Part shown: positions 7,709 through 19,600 of the stretch, one piece after another
Numbering within the stretch: the stretch's first letter is position 1
Layout of the letters: each line of letters opens with the position of its first letter
NCBI GenBank assembly: GCA_009377585.1
Contig: WHTS01000015.1
Coordinates: 1-64,000 of the forward strand
Length of the DNA stretch: 64,000 bases
Source of the DNA: Betaproteobacteria bacterium
GTDB lineage: Bacteria; Pseudomonadota; Gammaproteobacteria; Burkholderiales; WYBJ01
Direction: 5' to 3'
Position numbers and translations under genes: made by a program
Notes under the pieces: model-generated
The model's input: the letters and a program-made list of their open reading frames with translations, nothing else
Databases searched by the model: none
What the model was told of the DNA's origin: nothing

Positions 7709-8677
7709 ATGAAAGCTGGCTATCGTACCTGGCTCCTTTGTCTGATCTGCGGCTTGACGTGGCTCGCGCCGGCCGCGGCGCAATATCCCAACCGTCCGAT
7801 TCGCTTCGTCGTACCGTTCCCGCCCGGGGGCGGCACCGACACGATGGCGCGGGCGATCGGCACCCGCCTCGGTGAAGCGTTGGGGCAACAGATCGTGATC
7901 GACAACCGCGGAGGGGGCGGCGCCAACATCGGTGCGGCGCTCGCGGCGGCATCGCAACCCGATGGCCATACCTGGTTCCTCATGACCGGTACGCATACGG
8001 TCAACGCCACCCTCTATCGCAAGCTCGGCTACGACCTCGTCAAGGATTTCGTGCCGGTAACGCACCTCGGCGGTACGGCCTACGTCGTGGTCGTGCATCC
8101 TTCGATACCGGCGAAGTCGGTGAAGGAACTGGTCGCGCTCGCGAAGGCGCAGCCGGGTGAGCTCCGCCATTCGTCATCGGGCATCGGCAGCGGCCCGCAT
8201 CTCGCCGGCGAGCTCTTCAAGAACATGACGGGCGTCCACATGCTGCACGTGCCCTACAAGGGTGGCGGACCCTCGGTGCTGGCGCTGGTCGGGGGCGAGG
8301 CCAAGGTCGGGTTCACAACCACACCTTCATGCATCACCCAGCTCAAGGCGGGTCGATTGCGCGGGCTTGCGGTCAGCACGGCACAGCGCTCGCCTTTCCT
8401 GCCGGATCTGCCGACAGTCGCGGAAGCCGGCGTTCCGGGCTACGAGACCAGCGCCTGGTACGGGCTGGTGATGCCGACCGGCACGTCCAAGGAAATCGTC
8501 AGCCAAGTGAATGCGAAAACGGCCAAGGTCCTGACGCTGTCGGATGTGCGAGCGCGGCTCGATGCCACCGGGATGGTTCCCCAGACCAGCAGCCCGGAAG
8601 AGCTTAATGCGAAGATTCATGCCGAAGTTGCCAAGTGGGCGAAAGTGGTGAAGGCTCTCGGCTTGAAGGTTGACTGA
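7709..8677 (+). CDS. Bug/TctC-family tripartite tricarboxylate-type solute-binding receptor
   Basis: The 322-residue precursor has a signal peptide (WLLCLICGLTWLAPAAAQYP, cleavage likely after AAA). The mature Bug-family fold shows PNRPIRFVVPFPPGGGTD, the IDNRGGGGANIG loop, YRKLGYDLVKDFVPVT, and PYKGGGPSVLALVGGE. Such periplasmic receptors bind carboxylates or other small acids, sometimes for TctAB transport and often as orphan sensors. No tctA or tctB gene is nearby, so this is an orphan. The start at 7709 is set by the strong GGAGGAGG site eight bases upstream and by the signal peptide; ten extra in-frame codons precede it. Confidence 0.9.
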   Translation: MKAGYRTWLLCLICGLTWLAPAAAQYPNRPIRFVVPFPPGGGTDTMARAIGTRLGEALGQQIVIDNRGGGGANIGAALAAASQPDGHTWFLMTGTHTVNATLYRKLGYDLVKDFVPVTHLGGTAYVVVVHPSIPAKSVKELVALAKAQPGELRHSSSGIGSGPHLAGELFKNMTGVHMLHVPYKGGGPSVLALVGGEAKVGFTTTPSCITQLKAGRLRGLAVSTAQRSPFLPDLPTVAEAGVPGYETSAWYGLVMPTGTSKEIVSQVNAKTAKVLTLSDVRARLDATGMVPQTSSPEELNAKIHAEVAKWAKVVKALGLKVD

Positions 8678-8750
8678 ATCCCTGTCCGCCTTCGGCGAGC
8701 GACCATGGAGGGCAAAGAAACGCATCGAGCGCCTCGCACACGAACCCGTC

Positions 8751-9761
8751 TTACGGGGTAGGCAGCGCGGAACGCCCGCCAGCCGCACCGACCTCCCGGC
8801 GCGGCTCGCCGAAGAATTCCCGCATCAGGAAATCTTCCAGTCCGGCGTCATCGGCCGGGCGCGCGGAAAGCACGACATCGCGCCCGAGGCGATCCGATTC
8901 CCAGAGGAATTCGCCCGACTCGTGTTCGCGGATGATCGCGATCATGCGGCGGATGACGGCGTGCTCGATGTCGCGGTACTCGCCCTTGCGCACTTCGATC
9001 CGCTGACTCGTGTTGCGGCGGATCTCCTTGTTCCAGCCGAAGAAGAGAAATTCGGCGTTGCTGTAGTGCAGGCGCGTGATCTGGAAGATGCCGCCGCCCG
9101 GGTTGCGCGAGCCGCCGAAAACCGGCGTTCGCCCGAGACCGAGATTCCGAGCCACGATCTGGTTGCGCCTCGCCTCCTCGTCGGACTGGGTCGATTGCAC
9201 GCTCGATGGCGTTGGCGGCGAGGCCGATTCGCCGCGCGCACGCCGTCGCGCTTCGATGTACGAGGAAAGATCGCCGGCGCGGGGCGGTTCGGCTGGTTCC
9301 GGCGCGACCGGCTCGGGCGGCATAGCCGGCACAGCGGGCACAGCCGGTAACGTCGCCTCCGGGGCCGGCGGGGCGGTCATGATCGGGGGCGGCGCGGGTC
9401 GCTTGGAAGGCGCAGGCGCCGGAATGGACTTAGGCGGCGGTGGCTTCGCTGCCCGAGGCGCGGAGATCGCGGGACGCGATGGCGGCGTGCGCGGCGCGGA
9501 CGGCGGAACGAATGCGGGCTTGGGCACCGACACCGGCGCCTCGAGTGCCGGCCGTCTGGGCTCCAGCTCCACGGCGAGCGGCTCCGGATCCGCGAGGCGC
9601 GGCGCAAGTCGCAGCGGCGGCAGAAAGTACAGGACCGCAATATGAAGGAGCACGGACAGCAATACCGTGATCCACAACACAGGGACAGCCACGGTATCGC
9701 GACGCGGCGAAAAGGCCGCCGTTCCGGCGTCTATCGAGTACTCGGGCGGAAGAAGGTGCAA
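8751..9761 (-). CDS. Proline-rich single-pass membrane protein, TonB-like architecture (hypothetical)
   Basis: The 336-residue protein has a short cytoplasmic N-terminus, one hydrophobic segment (about residues 27-48), a long Pro/Ala-rich spacer (about 50-165) and a folded C-terminal part of about 130 residues. This layout resembles TonB/TolA periplasm-spanning proteins. The C-terminal region (IFQITRLHYSNAEFLFFGWN, then IRRMIAIIREHESGEF) does not show the TonB YP-motif. The assumed start is TTG at 9761; an internal GTG would also fit, and no ATG lies before the membrane segment. It ends facing the TctC gene. Function is unknown. Confidence 0.6.
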   Translation of the reverse strand: MHLLPPEYSIDAGTAAFSPRRDTVAVPVLWITVLLSVLLHIAVLYFLPPLRLAPRLADPEPLAVELEPRRPALEAPVSVPKPAFVPPSAPRTPPSRPAISAPRAAKPPPPKSIPAPAPSKRPAPPPIMTAPPAPEATLPAVPAVPAMPPEPVAPEPAEPPRAGDLSSYIEARRRARGESASPPTPSSVQSTQSDEEARRNQIVARNLGLGRTPVFGGSRNPGGGIFQITRLHYSNAEFLFFGWNKEIRRNTSQRIEVRKGEYRDIEHAVIRRMIAIIREHESGEFLWESDRLGRDVVLSARPADDAGLEDFLMREFFGEPRREVGAAGGRSALPTP

Positions 9762-9982
9762 CTTTGGAAGGCCTGTTTGAAGTCATTATGTCAGACCGCC
9801 GCGGCCAGCGTCGGTGCCTCGCTGCAGACGTTTGCGGCGGGCGAGATACCCGCCGTCCGCGGCCTTGTCGCTTCCGGCCCTCGCCACCCCCTCCTTGTGA
9901 CCCTCGTGACAGGAGGGGAAAGCTACACCTTGTCAACGCGCAACCGTTCTCGTAGGAAGAGGGGAAAGCACCAGCCCGCGAC

Positions 9983-10036
9983 TTCCCCTCCTTGACAAGG
10001 AGGGGCGGAACGCGACTGCGTCGCGGACGGGGTGGC
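9983..10036 (-). repeat. Dispersed REP-like intergenic repeat, copy 3 with perfect palindrome
   Basis: The arms CCCCTCCTTG (9985-9994) and CAAGGAGGGG (9996-10005) pair perfectly around one base. Read on the minus strand, the block continues as a CCACCCCGTCC start, matching copy 1 at 3726-3776. Confidence 0.55.
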
Positions 10037-10049
10037 CTTGTCAGGAGGG

Positions 10050-10225
10050 CGCGGACGATGGCCTCGAATTCCCCGGCACCGTACGTTCTCTATCGGGTGC
10101 GCATTCAGAGGGTTCGGCGAGCCCGCACGCGTCGGCTCCTTGTCGACTTTCCAGCAGATCCAGTAGCCCGGAAGCAGGACGGCTGGTGCCTCGTGGAAAA
10201 GCGCCCCGTACGCGACGGCAACGAC
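10050..10225 (-). pseudogene. Decayed tenA fragment (second copy)
   Basis: On the minus strand this stretch reads VAVAYGALFHEAPAVLLPG followed by YWICWKVDKEPTRAGSPNPL. That aligns almost residue by residue with AIAYGAPFHEALAALLPC and YWIYWEVGKQLTRAGSPNPL in the intact TenA gene at 40352-41077. The similarity is also evident at DNA level (for example GATCCAGTAGC and CCCGCACGCG shared). The active-site cysteine is replaced by glycine, and the frame breaks after SPNPL. Only about 60 codons survive, so it is non-functional. The two tenA copies lie on opposite sides of the giant gene. Confidence 0.8.
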
Positions 10226-10659
10226 ATCGGCATGCATGCCGATGAGCGCCCTGCAAGCGAGGGTCGAGCGATGTCATGGACTACGGAAAGCTCGATAGAC
10301 GTCGAGCCGACGAAGACTTCGCGCGCCCCAAGTATGGAAAAGGCATGCGGCCGCGCAGCGAGGCTGAAGAATGCCGGAGCCGGCCGCGCATGAGCGTTTT
10401 CGCGTTCGGCATCGTGCGAGCTCGAAAAACACCTTGACGTCGAGATACTTTACACATTCGAACAGCATTATTGCGCCATCATAGGGAGGGTCGCATACTC
10501 CTCGTGAGTCGAGGAGCGCTGATCGTCGACTGAACAACCGTCGATCCAACATTTGACATCGCGTCTGGTATGCAGGCTGGCTATTGATTGCAGGTCGTGC
10601 GAGCCGATAGGGTGAGCTCTATTGGCCCGCATTGATTTCACCGCCGGGGAGGTCGAGCG

Positions 10660-13600
10660 ATGAACCGACGAGCGCACGGCAATAATAGACTCGAACGGCA
10701 ACGTGGGTGGTGGCGTAATCCCTTCCCTTCGAGCGTGCGTCTGCTCGATCGGCTCGTTTCCCATGCAATCCGCACGCTGGGAAAAACTCAACCGCGCAGA
10801 GCCGTGTTCGAGACACTCGAGCCGCGCATTCTGCTTTCGGCGGACCCTCTGCAAGAGACGGGCGACGCGGCGCTGACGTCCTCGCTCACGGAGAACGACG
10901 CAGGCGGATTGAGCGTTTCTTACGACGAACCGGCGATCCGCTTGGCGCTCGACCAGGGCCCCATGGCGACAGATCACGGTGCGGCACCTGCAGGCGACGC
11001 AGTGCTCCGCAACGTTGCGGAGCTCGATGCGTTGCTCACCGAAGCGGCTGCCCGCATGAAGTACGAAAGCTCGCCTCGGATCGAGATCGCCGATCTCGCA
11101 GGCCCGTACCTCGCGCAATCCGCCGGCGACTGCATTCGCTTGGACATCGATGCAACAGGCTACGGCTGGTTCATCGATCCGACCCCGGCGGACGATGACG
11201 AATTCGCGTATGACGCAGCGCGTGACCAATGGATTGCGCGCGCCGACGGGGCCGCTGCGGGCAAGGTCGATCTGCTTTCGACTCTCATGCACGAAATCGG
11301 CCATCTGCGCGGAGAGCAGCACGCGACTTCGCATGCGCCAACAGGCGATGTGATGCAAGCGTACCTCGGGCCGGGATTGCGCGGATTTCATGAGGGGGGG
11401 TTCGACCCGATCGCTCGGAACGGGGACACGGCAACTCGCACGTTATCGATGCCGATGAGCCACGCCGAAGTCGAAGCGCTGACGATCACGCCGACCGTCA
11501 CCTGGACCGGGACGAGCGGCAGTTGGGAAACGGCTTCCAACTGGAGCACCGGGCTCGTACCGACCGCCAACGACGATGTTCTGATCGATACCGCCGGAAC
11601 GACACACACCATCTCGATTCAGAGCGGCGCCGCTGCACGTACTCTGCTCAGCAACGAGAATATCGTACTGCAATCGGGAAGCCTCACGATCGGTGCAGAA
11701 GCCGAGGTCAACGGCGCGCTGACGCTGAACGGGGGGACGCTCGGAGGAGCCGGTGCGGTGGTCCTGACCGGAACGTTCAACGTAACCGGACAGAGCTCCC
11801 TGAGCGGGCCGGGAACGCTCAGGACGCAGGGGACAGCCACGGTGAACCTGGCCGGCGGGCAGACGTTTCTGAGCATCAACGCCGGCAGGACCTGGGTGAA
11901 CGAAGGCGAGCTGACGGTCGCGGGCGACGATTGGATCTACTTCGGCTACACCTCGGGCGGCACGAACACGCTGACCAACGCGGCGGGTGCGACGCTCAAT
12001 CTGTCGAGCACGAACGCTGCGCCGCTGAACTTCTATACTGGCACGGCGGTGCTGAATAACGAGGGCGTGCTCAACCTGACGGTGCCGGGATCGCACGCGA
12101 TCCAGAGCAGCATCGCTTTCCACAACACCGGCACGGTGAACGTCGACGCGGGCACGCTGTCGATCGACGGCGACGGCACGGACAGCGGGCAGTATGCAGT
12201 CGCCTCCGGGGCGACGCTGGACTTCGGCGGCGGCACGCGCAACTTGAATGCAGGCACGAACATCACCGGCCTTGGCACGTTGGCCGTGAGCGGCGCGACG
12301 CTGAACGTCAACACCGAGCTGGACATCGGCACGACGGGCGCCGCGGTGCACGTGAGCTCCGGGACGCTGAACGTGAACACGGCGCAGAGCATCACGAATC
12401 TGGACCTGAGCGGTGGAACCGTCGGCGGCAGCGCTGCGCTCAGCGTGACCGGCACGTTCGATGTCACCGGGCATAGCTTTTTGAGCGGTCCGGGCGTGTT
12501 CACCACCGAAGGGGTGAGCACGGTGAACCTGAGCGGCGGGCAGACGTTCCTGAGCCTCAACGCCGGCAGGACCTGGGTGAACGAAGGTGAGCTGACGGTC
12601 GCGGGCGACGATTGGATCTACTTCGGCTACACCTCGGGCGGCACAAACACGCTGACCAACGCGGCGGGTGCGACGCTCAATCTGTCGAGCACGAACGCTA
12701 CGCCGCTGAACTTCTATACCGGCACCGCGGTTCTGAACAACGCGGGCACGCTCAACCTCACGGTGCCCGGCACGCACGCGATCTCCGGCAGCATCGCTTT
12801 TCACAACACCGGCACCGTGAACGTCGATGCGGGCACGCTCTCGATCGACGGCAGCGGCACGGATAGCGGCCAGTATGCCATCGACCTGGGGATGATCCTG
12901 GCCTTCAGGAGTGGCACGCGCAATCTGAATGAGAACACGAGCGTAACCGGCTTGGGAACGCTGGCCGTCACCGGAGGGACGGTGAACGTCAACAGCACCC
13001 TCGCGATCCCTACGCTGAATCTGAGCGGTGGAACGCTGAGCGGCAATGGCGAGTTGATCGTAACGGAAGTCTTCGATGCCACCGGACACGGTTTTCTGAG
13101 CGGGCCGGGAACGTTCAGGACGCAGGGCACAGCCACGGTGAACCTGGCCGGCGGGCAGACGTTTCTGAGCATCAACGCCGGCAAGACCTGGGTGAACGAA
13201 GGTGAGCTGACGGTTGCGGGCGACGACTCGATCTACTTCGGCTACACCTCGGGCGGCACGAACACGCTGACCAACGCGGCGGGTGCGACGCTGAATTTGT
13301 CGAGCACGAACGCTACGCCGCTGAACTTCTATACCGGCACGGCGGTTCTGAACAACGCTGGCACGCTCAATCTCACGGTGCCCGGCACGCACGCGATCTC
13401 CGGCAGCATCGCTTTCCACAACACCGGCACGGTGAACGTCGATACGGGCACGCTCTCGATCGACGGCGGTGGCACCGACAGCGGGCACTACTTGGTCGCC
13501 TCGGGCGCGACGCTGGACTTCGGCGGCGGCACGCGCAACTTGAATGCGGGCACGAACATCACCGGCCTGGGCACGTTGGCCGTCACCGGGGCGACGCTGA

Positions 13601-16600
13601 ACGTCAACACCGAGTTGGACATCGGCACGACCGGCGCCGCGGTCCACGTGAGTTCCGGGATGCTTAGTGTCAACACGGCGCAGAGCATCACGAATCTGGA
13701 CTTGAGCGGTGGAACGGTCGGCGGCAGCGCTGCGCTCAGCGTGACCGGCACGTTCGATGTCACCGGGCATAGCTTTTTGAGCGGTCCGGGCGTGTTCGCC
13801 ACCGAAGGGGTGAGCACGGTGAACCTGAGCGGCGGGCAGACATTCCTGAGCCTCAACGCCGGCAAGACCTGGGTGAACGAAGGCGAGCTGACGGTTGCGG
13901 GCGACGACGCGATCTACTTCGGCTATTCCAGCGGCGGGACGAACACGTTGACCAATGCAGCGGGCGCGACGCTCAATCTGTCGAGCACGACCGCGACGCC
14001 GCTGAACTTCTATACCGGCACGGCGGTTCTGAACAACGCAGGCACCCTCAACCTCACGGTGCCCGGCACGCACGCGATTGCCGGCAGCATCACTTTCCAC
14101 CACACCGGCACGGTGAACGTCGACGCGGGCACGCTCTCGATCGACGGCGGCGGCACGGACAGCGGGCAGTATGCAGTCGCCTCCGAGGCGACGCTGGGTT
14201 TCGGCGGCGGCACGCGCAACCTGGGTGCAGGCACCAACGTCACGGGCTCGGGTATGTTGGCCGTCACCGGAGCGACCGTCAACGCGAATAATCTGCTCGA
14301 GATCGCGAAAACCGGCACCGGCCTGCATGTCGGCAGCGGGGCCTTGAACATCGGCGCCGGCGTCCTGTCGGGACAGTTGGTGGCGGCGACGATCAGTGGC
14401 GGCGCGCTCAATTTCGACACGGCCGACCCGGTTATCTTGCCGAACGTGGTCATGAGCGGCGGGACGCTGGGCGGCACCGGTGACATCACGGTGACCGGCA
14501 CGTTCGATGTCACCGGGCATAGCTTTTTGAGCGGTCCGGGCGTGTTCGCCACCGAAGGGGTGAGCACGGTGAACCTGAGCGGCGGGCAGACATTCCTGAG
14601 CCTCAACGCCGGCAAGACCTGGGTGAACGAAGGCGAGCTGACGGTTGCGGGCGACGACGCGATCTACTTCGGCTATTCCAGCGGCGGGACGAACACGTTG
14701 ACCAATGCAGCGGGCGCGACGCTCAATCTGTCGAGCACGACCGCGACGCCGCTGAACTTCTATACCGGCACGGCGGTTCTGAACAACGCAGGCACCCTCA
14801 ACCTCACGGTGCCCGGCACGCACGCGATTGCCGGCAGCATCACTTTCCACCACACCGGCACGGTGAACGTCGACGCGGGCACGCTGAGTTACGCGAACTC
14901 TCTGGCGAACGCCGGCACCGTGAGTGTCGCAGCGGGTGCACGCTTGAGCGTCGTCGGCAACCTGATGACGAGCGAGCAAAGCACGATCCGCGTCGGTCTC
15001 GCCAATGCCTCGACCTTCGGCGTGGTAGCTGCGACCGGCTCCGCCAGTCTTGCCGGAACCCTGGCGGTGTCCCTCGAGGGCGGTTACCAGCCGCTCCTGG
15101 GCGAGATCTTCGACGTGTTGACCTACGCGAGCCGCACCGGCGCCTTCAGTGTCCTGCGCGGCGAGAGCCCTGACGCACAGGTGGACTTCAGCGTCGACAC
15201 GGCCACCGATCCAGGCGTCCTGAAGGTGACGAACGTCACCGTCAGCACCGTGCAGCCGGGAACCGACCTCGTACCCTCCGATTTTGGCGTCGCTGCGGGA
15301 TCGGAGCTGCAATCCGGAAACACGGTCACCGTGCAATGGACAATAGGCAATGCAGGAAGCGTGGCAGCCGCCACGGCCTGGACCGACCGGCTGGTCGTTC
15401 GCAATCTCGGGACGAATGAAGTCCTTGCCGACCTGCAGGTCCCTTACGACGTCGCCATCGAAGGCGCGCTCCCGGGCGGCGGCAGCATTCAGCGCCAGGC
15501 AACGTTTACGCTGCCACCGGGCAATCGCGGCGCGGGCAATTTGAGCTTCACGCTCACGCTGGACGTCGCCAACAGCGTGACGGAAACAAACCCGCAAGGG
15601 CTCGCCGAAATCAACAACGCGCTCGCGGCAAATCTCGCCTCTGCGCTCGCACCGTATCCCGATCTGGTCGTCACCGACGTGACTCCGACACCGGCGGCCG
15701 GTTGGCTTCCCGGCGACACCGTAAGTCTCACCTGGAAGACGCGCAACGACGGCGATGCGCCGACCACCGGCTCCTGGACAGAGACCGTGCGCGTGCGCAA
15801 TCTCACCACGGGACAAACGCTGCTCACGCTCGACGTTCCCTACGACGCCGCAGCCTCGGGGGACATCGGCGCAGGCGAGGTCCGCGATCGGACCGTGAGT
15901 CTCGTGCTTCCCGCCGGTGCGAGCGGGCGCATCGAATTCACGGTCAGCGCGGATTCGGCCTCCCAACTCTTCGAGAACAATCCCGCCGATACGGCGGAGA
16001 CCAACAATGCCGCGGCATCCGTGGTCCTCTCCGCGCCCGATCTCATCGTCGACGAGCTTGCAGCCAGCACCACGGCGCCGGTGACCGGCGATCTGATCAC
16101 GATCACGTGGGACGACGTCAACACCGGGAACACGCCGTTGGCGGGGGGCTGGTTCGACCGCATCCGCGTCGTCAATCAGACGACGAATACGGCCTTGCAC
16201 GACGAGCACGTGCGCTTCGATCTGCCCGCAGGTACGACGCTCGCGCCCGGGCGGGCGCTCGCACGCACCTACAGCTTCCGTCTCAGCGATGGGAGCGCGG
16301 GCGTGGGCAATCTGCAGATCCAGGTCACGGCGGATCAGAACGCCTCGGGAGCGGGCGCCGTCGTGGAAGCCAACGCCGCCGGAAACGCAGAGACCAACAA
16401 CAGCGCGGACATCGACGTCGTCGCGACGCTCGCCTCGTATTCCGATCTCACGGTGAGCGACGTGGCAGTCAATCCCGAGCTCGGCTGGCAGCCCGGGGAC
16501 GCCGTGACGGTGAGCTGGAAGACCCACAACCAAGGCGGCAAGGCGACGAGCGGTTCGTGGACCGAGACGTTGCGGGTGCGAAATCTCGCCACCGGACAGA

Positions 16601-19600
16601 CCCTGTTTACGATGGCGGTTCCTTATGACGCCGCGGTGTCAGGGGCGATCGATCCCGGCGCATCGCGCGATCGCGATACCACGCTGATCTGGCCCGACGG
16701 GACCCATGCCCTCGGGCTGTTCGAATTCACGGTCACGACCGATAGCAACGCGCAAGTCTTCGAGCACAACGCCTCCGGGACCGGGGAGACCAACAATACC
16801 GCTCAGCGCTCGCTGGTATCCGCACCCGATCTTCAAGTCGTGAATCTCTCGGCGCAGGCTCCGGCTCCGCAGGCGGGCGGCACCATCGTCCTGAGCTGGA
16901 ACGATCTCAATGCGGGGAATGCGGCGCCGAGCGGTGGCTGGTCGGATCGCATCGTCGTGCAGAACCTGACGACGAACGAAACGCTCGTCGAAGCGTTGCT
17001 GCCGTTCGTGCCGTTCGCCGGGAGCAACGGCAGCGCTCCGGGCGCCGGCGAATCGCGGCCGCGCAGCTTTTCGCTGACGCTGCCCGACGGAACCCGCGGC
17101 ACCGGCCAGATCGAAATTCAGGTGACAACCGATGCCGGCGCCCTCGTGCCGGAAGTCGACGCAAGCGGTGCGGGCGCCGAGGGCAACAACACGGCCATCC
17201 TGACGCTCACTTCCGCCGCTGTCGCCTACCCCGATTTGCGGGTGAGCGATTTGCAGTCCCCCGTATCCGCACGCGGCGGCGACGACGTTCTGCTCACCTG
17301 GACGGTGACCAACGCGGGTGCGGTTGCCGCGGCGCAGGGCTGGTCGGATCGAATCATCCTGAGCGACGATGCGACCATCGGCGATGCCGACGACATCACC
17401 CTCGGCACCTTCCTCCGCCCGAACGGATTGGCGCCGGGCACAGCCTACACCACGAGTCACTCGGTGGAGATTCCCGACCGGATCGCCGGGGCGTGGTTCC
17501 TGTCCGTCGTCGCCGATGCGCTCGGGCAGGTGGCCGAACCGGATACGCGTGCGGACAACACGCTCACGCCACCCGTGCCGATCGCACTGTCGGCGCCGTT
17601 CGCCGACTTGCAGCTCGAAGTGGCGACAGCGCCGGCCGAGATCATCGAAGGCGCGTCGGCCACGGTGTTGTGGCGCGTGGTCAATCGCGGCGACAGCGCG
17701 ACGGACATGAGCCAGTGGAAGGACGCGCTCTATCTGTCGGCCGATGAGGTGATCGACGCATCCGACCTGTTGCTCGGCCAGTTCCAGCACGACGGCGTGC
17801 TCGCGCTCGGCGCCTCCTATACGACGAGCGCGACCATCACGGCGCCCACCGGTATGCCGGGCACCTACCGGTTCCTGATGCTCATCGATTCGGTGGGTCA
17901 GGTCTACGAAGGCGCGTTCGAAGGCAACAACGCCGGCGCCACACTGAACCCGACGCAGATCCGCATAACGCCGGCCCCCGATCTCGAGGTGCAATCGGTC
18001 GAAGGTCCCCTCGAAGCCGTGACAGGCGCGCAAGTGGCCGTGACCTGGACCGTGGGCAATACGGGCGAGGCGCAGGCGCAATCGCCGTGGACCGATCGCA
18101 TCTATCTCAGTGCCGACGAGACGTTGACCGGCGCGGTGCAGATCGGTGCGCTGACCATCACGGAGCCGCTCGCGGACACCGGTTCGTATACCCGAACCTT
18201 GAACGTCACCCTGCCCGACCGTCCCGACGGCAGCTATCGCCTGATCGTCGTCTCCGACGCGGCGAACCAGGTGTTCGAGCAGGGCCGGGAGACGAACAAC
18301 CGCTCGAGTGCTGCGATCGCGATCCGGCATTCCGACCTCACCGTGGCGTCCGTTTCGGTTCCGCCTGCTCCCACGAGCGGCGATGCCATCGAAATCGGCT
18401 GGCGCATCGAGAATGCGGGCACCGATGCCGCAGAGGGGACGTGGCTCGACCGCGTCTATCTCACGTTGAACGGCCAGGTCGACAGCCAAGCGCGCGAGTT
18501 CGGCACGGTCGAGCACGCAGGGCCGTTGGCTGCGGGTGCGACATACGATGGCGCGCTGCAGGTCACGCTGCCGGTGGATTTGTCCGGCTCGTATCAGATC
18601 GTCGTGGTCTCCGACGTGGCCAACGCGGTCCACGAATTCGGCTTCGAGCAGAACAACCACCGCGCGGCTGCCCTGGAGATCGCGCTAGCGCCTTATGCGG
18701 ACCTGCAGATCGTGCAGGCTACCGGCCCATCCGGCGAGCTGATCGCGGATCCGGCGCGGATCACGGTGACGTGGACCGTTGCCAACGAAGGCACCGGAGC
18801 GGGCTTCGCAGCGGAGTGGAACGATACCGTCGTCGCCTCCGCGGATGCCGTCCTGGGCAACGCCGATGACATCATGCTCGGGCAATTCCGGCACTCGGGA
18901 GGGCTCGCGGCCGGCGTCGAGTACGAGCGCTCGGAAACCTTCTTTCTGCCGCCCGGGTTCACGGGGCGCTATACGCTGTTCGTGCGCACCGATGCGGCGG
19001 AAGAAGTGTTCGAGAACGGTTTGGAAGCGAACCACGCGCCGGCGGCCGCCGCGCCGCTCGACATCATGCCGATTGCCTACGCCGACCTGGCCATCAGCGA
19101 CGTGACTGCCGCTGCCACCGCCAAGTCGGGTGGGCCCTTGTCGGTTTCCTGGAAGGTTACCAACGAAGGCATCGGGCGCACCGACGCGAGCCGATGGTAC
19201 GACCAGGTCATCGTCTCGCGGGATCCCGCCGGAACGCAAATCGTGACCAGCGAGGCGTTCGAGCACCTCGGTGTATTGGGCGATGGCGAGCGGTACGAAC
19301 GCGACATCGACATCGACCTGCCCGAAGGCATCACCGGCACGGTGTATGTCACCGTCTCGACCGCCGGCCCGTTCGAATTCCTCTATACCGACAACAACCG
19401 CGGCCTCGCCGGGCCGGTGACCGTCACGCTCGCGCCGAGCGTCGACCTGCGCGTCAACGACATCGTTGCGCCGGCAGCCGCCTTCGAGGGCGACGAGATC
19501 GAGATCAGCTGGACGGTGGTCAACGACGGCGAAGTGACGGCGCTCGAGCGCTGGAGCGACAGCATCATCCTGCGCCGCGCCGGCGGCGCTGCCCTGCCGG

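Larger units (their letters stand above)
9762..10659. other. Repeat-rich intergenic region before the giant gene
   Basis: These roughly 900 bases hold no intact gene. They contain an imperfect hairpin (9887-9918), an inverse copy of the dispersed repeat with a perfect 21-bp odd palindrome (9985-10005), a decayed minus-strand tenA fragment (about 10050-10225) and the leader of the giant gene. The Shine-Dalgarno GGGGAGG of that gene is at 10646-10652. I found no promoter of good consensus. Confidence 0.5.
11482..15240 (+). repeat. Coding strand-loop repeat array in the giant gene (five core copies)
   Basis: Five copies of a core reading NAG(R/K)TWVNEGELTVAGDD to TGTVNVDAGTLS start near 11881, 12562, 13177, 13858 and 14608. 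The spacings are 681, 615, 681 and 750 bp, all multiples of three. The Gly/Thr/Asn-rich strand-turn pattern resembles autotransporter-associated beta-helix repeats. Confidence 0.85.

Noticed and set aside
8670-9350. Plus-strand frame opposite the proline-rich membrane protein
   Set aside because: It is antisense to a frame with a clear membrane segment and proline spacer, and has no recognisable domain.
9992-10393. Plus-strand open frame of 133 codons before the giant gene
   Set aside because: It runs antisense across the tenA fragment and a palindromic repeat and has Arg/Ala-rich shadow composition.
10434-10460. Sigma-70 promoter of the giant gene (TTGACG near 10434)
   Set aside because: No acceptable -10 hexamer lies at 16-18 bp spacing, so the match is not better than chance.
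11482-15240. CRISPR-like array
   Set aside because: The repeats are about 615-750 bp apart, coding, multiples of three and unequal in length. No short repeats with unique spacers occur here or elsewhere.
11443-16533. Very long antisense open frame (1,696 codons) opposite the giant gene
   Set aside because: Its composition is Arg/Val/Asp-rich with repeated antisense periodicity (for example AAEVQRR, ARVDVHRAG). This mirrors the repeats of the plus-strand gene, as expected in high-GC DNA, and no family signature or ribosome site is present.
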